In this document: positions 58,115 through 64,000 of the stretch, one piece after another
Layout: each line of letters starts with the position of its first letter
How positions within the stretch are numbered: the first letter of the stretch is position 1
Source of the DNA: Streptomyces geranii
GTDB lineage: Bacteria; Actinomycetota; Actinomycetes; Streptomycetales; Streptomycetaceae
Direction: 5' to 3'
Assembly: GCF_002954775.1 (NCBI RefSeq)
Contig: NZ_PJME01000034.1
Location: 42,328-106,327, forward strand
Length of the DNA: 64,000 nucleotides
Notes under the pieces: model-generated
What the model was told of the DNA's origin: nothing
Database searches by the model: none
The model's input: only the letters and a program-made list of their open reading frames with translations
Position numbers and translations under genes: made by a program

Positions 58115-59328
58115 CCGCCCTGGTCGCCCTGGTGCTCATCGAGCCCGGCGCCCACCGTCCGGGCGGACACCGTGAGCACACTCTGACCGCGCTGGCCGCC
58201 GCGCACGGCAACGCGGTGGTCATCGCTCCGTACGGCGTCGCCGGACAGCTGCGGGCCGACCTCGCGGCGGCCGGGGCCCGCGTCACCGGTCCCACCGGGA
58301 CGGTGCCCGCGCTGCTGGCGGCGGCCGGGACGCACACCGCGGCGCTCGCGGCGTCCGGTCGGCGGGCGTTCTCTTCCCGCCGCTGGCCCGGCGCCGTGCG
58401 CCGCCTCCCGCACCAGGTCATGGCGCTGTCGCGCTGCTTGACCGAGGCCGCCTGTGTCCGCACCGGCCACCGCCTCACCGGCGGCGCCGCGACCGTGGTG
58501 GTGCTCAGCGCGAGCGAGGCCCTGCACGGCACGGCCGGGCTGCTGGGCGGGCCGCACGTCCGGTTCGTGCACGAGGTGGTCACCACTGAGGACGCCCCGC
58601 TCCGGATGTTCGGACGGCTCACCCGCCGCGGTGAGCGGCGGGTCCTGACCCTCGCCCCCACCGCCGCCATACAGGACGACCTGCGCCGCCGCTTCTCCCG
58701 ACTGCCGCTGACGGTGCGGCCGTTCGCCGTCGCCGACCCGGGCGACCGGCTCACCGACACCGAACGCGCGCGGGCCCGGGACGCCTTCGGCATCCCGGCC
58801 GACGCGACGGCGGTGTGCCTGGTCGGCGGCTGGTGGCCCTACAAGGACCCGGGCGTCGTGGGCGCCGCCCTCGCCCGCCTCGACGTCCCCCTGCACGTCC
58901 TGGTCGCGGGCGGCCCGGCCACTCACGCCCTGCTGAAGACCTGGGCGGCCCTGCCGCACGTCCGCCTGCACGTGTGGCCCGGCCCGCTGCCCGGGGCGGC
59001 CGTCCGGGAGGTGTACGCCGCGTCCGACGCCGCCCTGGTCACCCGGCGGCCCGGGGTGGCCAAGGAGAGCGGCCTGGTGGTCGACGCCGTACGCCTCGGC
59101 CTCCCGCTGATCGTCTCCGACCACGACCCGGCGCTCACCAAGGCTCTGGCCGGGCACGACTGGGTCCGCCTCGTCCCGGCCGGCGACAGCCGCGCCCTGT
59201 CCGACGTCCTGCGCGACCTGACTCGCTCCCCGCTGCCCCGGCCCGCCGAGAGCACGGCCGCGGGCCTCGGCGTGCCCACGGCCGCCGGACAGGCCGCTTT
59301 CCTCACCGAGCTGAAGGAGCCGTGCTGA
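58111..59328 (+). CDS. GT4-type glycosyltransferase
   Basis: 405 residues. The N-terminal half is weakly conserved. The C-terminal GT4 domain is clear: VCLVGGWWPYKDPGVVGAALARLDVPLHVLVAGG, then YAASDAALVTRRPGVAKESGLVVDAVRLGLPLIVSDHDP, where the E of AKESG is the usual nucleotide-sugar ligand. It starts with an ATGA overlap and its stop overlaps the next ATG (TGATG). Confidence 0.85.
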   Translation: MTALVALVLIEPGAHRPGGHREHTLTALAAAHGNAVVIAPYGVAGQLRADLAAAGARVTGPTGTVPALLAAAGTHTAALAASGRRAFSSRRWPGAVRRLPHQVMALSRCLTEAACVRTGHRLTGGAATVVVLSASEALHGTAGLLGGPHVRFVHEVVTTEDAPLRMFGRLTRRGERRVLTLAPTAAIQDDLRRRFSRLPLTVRPFAVADPGDRLTDTERARARDAFGIPADATAVCLVGGWWPYKDPGVVGAALARLDVPLHVLVAGGPATHALLKTWAALPHVRLHVWPGPLPGAAVREVYAASDAALVTRRPGVAKESGLVVDAVRLGLPLIVSDHDPALTKALAGHDWVRLVPAGDSRALSDVLRDLTRSPLPRPAESTAAGLGVPTAAGQAAFLTELKEPC

Positions 59329-60230
59329 TGCCCGCCCTGCCTCCGCTGGTCGCCGTGGTCGGCGCCGTCGAACCCGCCCTGCTCACCGCGTGGGTGACCC
59401 ACTACCGCGAGCTCGGCATCGAGCGGTTCCACCTCGCCTTCCACTTCCCCGACCACGTCACCCCCGACCGGCGCCACCAGGTACAGGCGGCCTGCCGGGA
59501 ACTGGGGATCGCCCCCGGCCTGGTGAGCTGCGGGCCGTGGCACGAACACACCAACCCCCGGCTGCGGGACGCCCTGCGCGAGCGCGCCGGCGCCGGGTGG
59601 CACCTGCTCGCCGACGCCGACGAACTCCACACCTACCCCGCCCCCCTCGCCGAGGTGATCGCCACGGCGGAGGAATCGGGGACCGGCACGGTGGGCGGGC
59701 TGATGCTCGACCGGGTCACGGCCGACGGCCACCTGACCGGCTGGGACCCCGGACAGGGCCTGGACGCCGCGTATCCGCTCGGCGGCTTCCTCACTCACCG
59801 GCTGCTGCGCGGCGACCCCCGAAAGATCGTCCTCGCGCACTCCAGCGTGCCCGTGGCGTCCGGCAACCACCGCGCCGAGGGACACCGTCCCGCCAACCGG
59901 CCGCCGATCGTGGTCCATCACTTCAAATGGCGCGACGGCGTCCGCGAGGACGTCGAACGGCGCGCGGCGTACTCGGCGGACGGCACGTGGGAGACGACCT
60001 CACCGGCCCGTCTGGCGGAGGCCCGGCGCGTCCTGGGCCACCTTCGGCGGCACGGCGGCCGGATCGCCGTCGGCTCCGTCCGGCTGGGCTTCCGGCCCGT
60101 CACGCTCGCCACCGTGCCCACCTGGTGGGCGGCGGAGGCCACCCGGCTGGTGACCACCTGGCGGCCGACCGGCGGCGCGGCGGGTCAGAACGAGCCGGGC
60201 TCGATGACCTCGACCTCACCCTCGTCATGA
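59328..60230 (+). CDS. GT2/GT92-like glycosyltransferase
   Basis: 300 residues after GAAGGAG. LPPLVAVVGAVEPALLTAWVTHYRELGIERFHLAFHF is the start of a GT2/GT92-type fold. LLADADELHTYP holds the DxD (DAD). HHFKWRDGVREDVERRAAYSADG is typical of the C-terminal part. Last gene of the coupled operon; its 3' end overlaps the convergent P-loop kinase gene by 46 bases. Confidence 0.8.
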   Translation: MPALPPLVAVVGAVEPALLTAWVTHYRELGIERFHLAFHFPDHVTPDRRHQVQAACRELGIAPGLVSCGPWHEHTNPRLRDALRERAGAGWHLLADADELHTYPAPLAEVIATAEESGTGTVGGLMLDRVTADGHLTGWDPGQGLDAAYPLGGFLTHRLLRGDPRKIVLAHSSVPVASGNHRAEGHRPANRPPIVVHHFKWRDGVREDVERRAAYSADGTWETTSPARLAEARRVLGHLRRHGGRIAVGSVRLGFRPVTLATVPTWWAAEATRLVTTWRPTGGAAGQNEPGSMTSTSPSS

Positions 60231-60703
60231 GGGGCCTCGAACCGGGCGTAGAAATCGTCAAGTGCCTGGGGGGAGACGGTGAGAGCGTTGCCGTCCTCGC
60301 GCCGGTTGCGCTCCTCCAGGCGCCGCAACAACTCCTCGCGGGGGACCGGGAAGTACAGCGTCCGGGGCCGCCCGCCGGCCTCGACGACGAGCTTGCGCCA
60401 CTCCTCACGGTCCGAGCGCAGCCACAGCCCGTGATCCAGCACCACGTCCCGCCCGCCCGCGACCAGCGCGACCAGCTCCTCGCGGACCTCGGCGACCACC
60501 GGGGCCTCCAGCGCGAAGTAGTCCCGCTCCGGATAGTCGACGCCGTAGCGACCGTGCCGCTCGTACACCCGCTCGTCCACCGACAGCCGCACCGCACCGC
60601 CGGGCTCCAGCCGCCGTACCGCGAACGTCGTCTTGCCCGACCCCGTCAGCCCCACCAGCAGATACACCACCGGCCCCGACTCCCCGGACACCGCCGCCTT
60701 CAC
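60185..60703 (-). CDS. Small P-loop kinase-like ATPase
   Basis: 172 residues from GTG 60703, with GGGAGGA upstream. P-loop GLTGSGKTT (about 18-26), then RRLEPGGAVRLSVDERVYERHGRYG, DVVLDHGLWLRSDREEW and an LYFPVPREELLRRLEERN segment. This is the zeta-toxin/CPT/T4-kinase-like subgroup of small-molecule kinases (AAA_33). It sits between the glycosyltransferases and the FkbM methyltransferase but on the opposite strand. Confidence 0.82.
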   Translation of the reverse strand: MKAAVSGESGPVVYLLVGLTGSGKTTFAVRRLEPGGAVRLSVDERVYERHGRYGVDYPERDYFALEAPVVAEVREELVALVAGGRDVVLDHGLWLRSDREEWRKLVVEAGGRPRTLYFPVPREELLRRLEERNRREDGNALTVSPQALDDFYARFEAPHDEGEVEVIEPGSF

Positions 60704-60807
60704 CCGCGTTCCTCCCACGTCCGCCGGAATGCTCCCGCACTCCAGCCTGCCACCCTCCCTCCCGCCGCGCGGCCGGATCGGCCACGCCCCCACCCGGAAG
60801 GCCAGCC

Positions 60808-61740
60808 GTGATCTCGCCCTTGCTGCACGCCTTGCGCGCCTACGTACGGCACCTGCCCGCCGGCCCCGGCACGCCCCGGCTCGCCGCCCGCCTGAGCAAC
60901 CACCTCAAGCACCACCCCCTCACGACGACCGCCCGCACCGTCGACGGCACGGTCTTCCCCGTGGTGACCAGCGACGTCATCCAGCGCTACCTGTGGCTGT
61001 TCGGGGTGTGGGAGCCGCACCTGACCGCCTGGATGCGCTCCCGCCTCGCCCCGGGCGACATGGTCGTGGACGCGGGCGCCCACACCGGGTACTTCACGGT
61101 GCTGGCCTCCCGCCTCGTCGGGCAGACGGGCCGTGTCGTCGCCATCGAGCCGTCCCCCGCCTTCCACCAGGCCCTGACGGAGAACGTCGCGGCCAACGGG
61201 TGCGGCAACGTCCGCACCGTCAACGCCGCCGTCTCCGACGCCCCCGGACGGCTCACCTTCTACCTGGAACGCTCCACCAACCTCGGCGGCACCACCTCCG
61301 TCCGCCCACGCACCGTGGAAGCCGAGTTCGAGGCCGACGCGGCACCCCTGCCCGATCTCCTCACGAAGGAGGAACTCGCCACCGCCCGGCTGATCAAGAT
61401 CGACGTAGAGGGCGGCGAGGCCGCCGCCGTACGCGGACTCGCTCCCGCCCTGAACCGGCTACGGGACGACGCCGAACTCGTCGTCGAGGTCACTCCCCGG
61501 ACCCTGGCCAAGCAGGGACAGAGCCCCGACGACGTCCTCAACCCGCTGCGCGAACACGGCTTCCACGCCTACCGGATGCCCAACGACTACACCGCGTCCA
61601 GCTACCCGGCCGCCCTCCGCCACCCCGCGCCGCCGGTACGGTGGCGCGGGCCCATCATGGAGATGAGCGACCTGGTCTTCTCCCGCGCGGACGCCGAGAT
61701 ACTCCCGCCGGAGCGGCATCAGGCCGGGCAGCAGTCCTGA
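60808..61740 (+). CDS. FkbM-family methyltransferase
   Basis: 310 residues from GTG 60808. The SAM motif I is VVDAGAHTGYFTVLASRLVG. IEPSPAFHQALTENV, TFYLERSTNLGGTTSV and LIKIDVEGGEAAAVRGL match FkbM methyltransferases, which O-methylate sugars or natural-product hydroxyls. With the upstream glycosyltransferases it suggests a methylated glycan or glycosylated metabolite. The acceptor is unknown. Confidence 0.9.
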   Translation: MISPLLHALRAYVRHLPAGPGTPRLAARLSNHLKHHPLTTTARTVDGTVFPVVTSDVIQRYLWLFGVWEPHLTAWMRSRLAPGDMVVDAGAHTGYFTVLASRLVGQTGRVVAIEPSPAFHQALTENVAANGCGNVRTVNAAVSDAPGRLTFYLERSTNLGGTTSVRPRTVEAEFEADAAPLPDLLTKEELATARLIKIDVEGGEAAAVRGLAPALNRLRDDAELVVEVTPRTLAKQGQSPDDVLNPLREHGFHAYRMPNDYTASSYPAALRHPAPPVRWRGPIMEMSDLVFSRADAEILPPERHQAGQQS

Positions 61741-61826
61741 TCCGCGAGCAGCCGACCGGACGTGTGCACCGCTCAGCGGAACTCCGGTGACCGTGCCGGA
61801 CACCCGGGGGAAGCTGTGCCCCTCGG

Positions 61827-62018
61827 TTACGCCGCCAGCTCGGGGTGGCGGGCCTTCCTCCGGACCGCCGCCTCGACTCCGAACCGGGGCTCTTCCTTCT
61901 GCACCGCATACGTGCTGACCGCGAGTTGGGCCTCCCTCGCCCGTGTGCGCCACTCCGCCCAGGCATCCTCGTACGCAATCGTCTGCTCATCACTCCACGC
62001 TGCCGCCGCCGGGGACAT
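61827..62018 (-). CDS. Small hypothetical protein
   Basis: 63 residues from ATG 62018 (MSPAAAAWSDEQTIAYEDAWAEWRTRAREAQLAV); the in-frame ATG 62063 would add 15 residues. The WSDEQTIAYE start recurs in small streptomycete hypothetical proteins as I remember them. It is convergent with the FkbM gene. Function unknown. Confidence 0.55.
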   Translation of the reverse strand: MSPAAAAWSDEQTIAYEDAWAEWRTRAREAQLAVSTYAVQKEEPRFGVEAAVRRKARHPELAA

Positions 62019-62096
62019 CGGCCTCCGCCCCGCCAGCCGTACGGATGTCCAGGAGCCAGGCACCCGAGATCTGCGACGCGGCCGACCCCGGAGCCG

Positions 62097-62126
62097 AAGG
62101 AGCCCCTCCCGAGGGAGGGGCTCCTT
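62097..62126. terminator. Hairpin terminator
   Basis: Arms AAGGAGCCCCTCCC (62097-62110) and complement (62113-62126), effectively a 12-bp stem with a small GA-centred loop. It lies in the gene-poor space before the 11-residue-repeat gene. Confidence 0.8.
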
Positions 62127-62400
62127 CCGTCGGGTACGCCGTCGGCGTCGCTGAGCACGGCCTGGCCCGGTGATGCCCCGCTATCTCGGGGGCCGAGAAA
62201 GTGACAGGCATGTGAGGCACGCAGCCCTCACTGTCCGTGCCTGACAGATATCTGTGGGCTGTTCAGACACGTACGGCACGTTCGGAGCACGTAGCAGGCT
62301 CGGCAACACTCCCTGTCACGGCCGTTGCTCGAACCGCCACGGGTTCAGAGCACGTCTTGGTTCGTGCCTGCCCGACACACACCCGCGGAGCCGCAACACC

Positions 62401-63885
62401 ATGAGCACACCCCCACCGCCCTCCTGGCCCCACTGCGGGCACGGCGCGGAACCGGTCACCGACCCGGTCGGCTGCCGCGGCATCCACGTTCCCGGCCGCA
62501 CCTTATGCCTGGCCCATCTCACCGAGGCTGACCGCACTGCCTTCCTGGCCAGCCTGGCACCCGGCGCCGACATCGACCACCGCGGCACTCCCTTCACTCC
62601 CCAACTGTTGACCGCCCTCCTGAACGCCCTCGAAGACCCCACCACCAACACCCCCCACGTCGGCATCGCCTGGTTCGACGAGGCGCAGTTCTCCGGCGAC
62701 GCCCGGTTCGGCAGGGCGCGGTTCTCCGGCGACGCCTGGTTCGTCAGGGCGCAGTTCTCCGGCGACGCCGGATTCGACGCGGCGCAGTTCTCCGGCGACG
62801 CCCGGTTCATCGCGGCGCAGTTCTCCGGCGACGCCCGGTTCGACGAGGCGCAGATCTCCGGCGACGCTTGGTTCATCGGGGCGCGGTTCTTCGGCAACGC
62901 CCGGTTCGTCAGGGCGCAGTTCTCCGGCATCGCCCGGTTCATCGGGGCGCGGTTCTCCGGCATCGCCTCGTTCGACAGGGCGCAGTTCTCCGGCATCGCC
63001 TGGTTCATCGGGGCGCGGTTCTCCGGCATCGCCTCGTTCGACAGGGCGCAGTTCTCCGGCGACGCCGAGTTCGACAGGGCGCAGTTCTCCAACAACGCCC
63101 AGTTCGACAGGGCGCAGTTCTCCGGCGGGGCCGGGTTCAGTGGGGCGCAATTCTCCCTCGGGGCCGGGTTCAGTGGGGCGCGGTTTGAGGGTGTGTCGGT
63201 GTTGGGTCCGTTGGTGTGTGCGGGGCGGGTGGTGTTGTCGGGGGTGGTGTTTGTACTGCCGGTGACACTGGAGATGGCTGCGCGGTGGGTGGTGTGCGAG
63301 CGGACGAGGTGGGAGTCGACGGCGACCGTGCGGGTGCGACATGCGGCTGTGGATCTGAGTCACGCGGTCCTGACCGCGCCCACCGCGGTCATCGCCCACC
63401 CCACTCCCTTCATCAATTACGGCAGCGCGGTCAGCGAGGCGCTGCTGGCAGGGTCCGGCCCGGGGCCGGTCCTCACAGACCGGGTGCGGGTTGTCTCGGT
63501 GCAGGGCGTGGATGCCGCGCACCTGGTGCTGACCGACACCGATTTGACCGAGTGCCTGTTCTCCGGCGCCTTTCACCTCGACCAGATCCGTCTGGAAGGC
63601 CGCACCACCTTCGCCGACGCCCCCACCGGCTGGCGCCGCCGCGGAGTGCGGCCCGTCCGCTTCACCCGTCGGCGGGTCCTCGCCGAGGAACACCACTGGC
63701 GTGCCCATACCGCCGGCCCCGCACCCCACGGATGGCATCCCGGGCCGCACCCCACCGACCCCGCCCACACCCCCGACCCGGAATACGTCGCCGCGCTGTA
63801 CCGGCAGCTGCGCAAGGCGTTCGAGGACGGCAAGAACGAACCCGGCGCCGCGGACTTCTACTACGGCGAGTGCGGTGCGGCCTGA
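62401..63885 (+). CDS. 11-residue-repeat (pentapeptide-like) protein, apparently truncated
   Basis: 494 residues from ATG 62401. The N-terminal region (PHCGHGAEPVTDPVGCRGIHVPGRTLCLAHLTEADRTAFLASL) has four cysteines/histidines that could bind zinc. Fifteen 11-residue units (AQFSGDARFDR-like) follow at about 95-260, each 33 bp and nearly identical in DNA. Then comes a more diverged part with CAGRVVLSGVVF. Similar streptomycete proteins continue after DFYYGECE into a basic stretch and two TM segments. Here the frame ends at GECGAA, so the membrane part is missing. Truncation is inferred from memory of the family. Confidence 0.75.
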   Translation: MSTPPPPSWPHCGHGAEPVTDPVGCRGIHVPGRTLCLAHLTEADRTAFLASLAPGADIDHRGTPFTPQLLTALLNALEDPTTNTPHVGIAWFDEAQFSGDARFGRARFSGDAWFVRAQFSGDAGFDAAQFSGDARFIAAQFSGDARFDEAQISGDAWFIGARFFGNARFVRAQFSGIARFIGARFSGIASFDRAQFSGIAWFIGARFSGIASFDRAQFSGDAEFDRAQFSNNAQFDRAQFSGGAGFSGAQFSLGAGFSGARFEGVSVLGPLVCAGRVVLSGVVFVLPVTLEMAARWVVCERTRWESTATVRVRHAAVDLSHAVLTAPTAVIAHPTPFINYGSAVSEALLAGSGPGPVLTDRVRVVSVQGVDAAHLVLTDTDLTECLFSGAFHLDQIRLEGRTTFADAPTGWRRRGVRPVRFTRRRVLAEEHHWRAHTAGPAPHGWHPGPHPTDPAHTPDPEYVAALYRQLRKAFEDGKNEPGAADFYYGECGAA

Positions 63886-64000
63886 AAGCCGCTCAGGTCC
63901 AGTGAAGACATTCCAGAGGAAGGAGATCTTCCCCGCCAAGTGACCAAGGTGGCGGGCCCCCGGCGAGGCGTGCAGGACTGGTAACGGACCTGTGCGAAGC
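63886..64000. other. Right end of window, no gene seen
   Basis: The last 115 bases follow the truncation point. AGGAAGGAGAT (about 63914-63924) looks like a ribosome site but no conserved start follows it within the window. It may belong to whatever sequence cut the repeat gene. Confidence 0.35.

Noticed and set aside
62683..63180. Regular repeats resembling a CRISPR array
   Set aside because: The 33-bp units are in-frame coding repeats with no spacers.

Overview
The window reads as Streptomyces chromosome: very high GC with G/C at third codon positions, GTG/TTG starts, several apparently leaderless genes, and a gene order (miaB, miaA, dapF, rshA, hflX, lexA, nrdR-nrdJ, rnhB, recQ) that I recall from Streptomyces core chromosomes such as S. 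coelicolor. No rRNA, tRNA or CRISPR array was seen.

Positions 1-38.7 kb are conserved core. In order: the 5' part of a TAXI-type TRAP binding protein; a MazG-like protein; the tRNA i6A37/ms2i6A37 genes miaA and miaB; dapF; the RelA/SpoT homologue rshA, whose synthetase half looks degenerate; a secreted M1 peptidase; hflX; a lipoprotein serine protease; a three-gene NIS-siderophore-like operon; a DinG-like helicase; lexA with its SOS box; nrdR-nrdJ with paired NrdR boxes; stress and ADP-ribose genes; a TetR/MFS efflux pair with two clear operators; rnhB; and a RecQ helicase with a C-terminal phosphoribosyltransferase-like segment. Strong hairpins separate many of the units.

At 38,785 a DUF4192 gene stops after 31 codons, and accessory DNA runs from there to the right edge. 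Positions 38.8-42.4 kb hold small orphan genes, a duplicated ~57-bp element, an inverted 13-bp pair and an IS3 scrap. At 42.47-45.17 kb lies a coupled pair that looks like a bacterial NLR cell-death system. A small Bell-like membrane effector precedes an NB-ARC/tandem-repeat sensor, and the effector C-terminus and sensor N-terminus share a gapless amyloid-type (BASS-like) motif. An IS30 3' fragment and a decayed zeta-toxin-like gene follow. The zeta remnant sits behind an intact HTH partner gene whose promoter lies in a 14-bp-phased array of TGWC repeats. Divergent from that is a HEPN-plus-zinc-ribbon protein.

Positions 48.2-54.6 kb look like mobile-element cargo: an XRE regulator translationally coupled to an unusual tyrosine recombinase, a sigma-like protein, small membrane proteins and an autoregulated-looking HTH protein. 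Positions 54.6-61.7 kb form a TPR regulator divergent from a tightly overlapping four-gene glycosyltransferase operon, with a small P-loop kinase and an FkbM methyltransferase. The window ends with an 11-residue-repeat protein that appears cut off at its 3' end.
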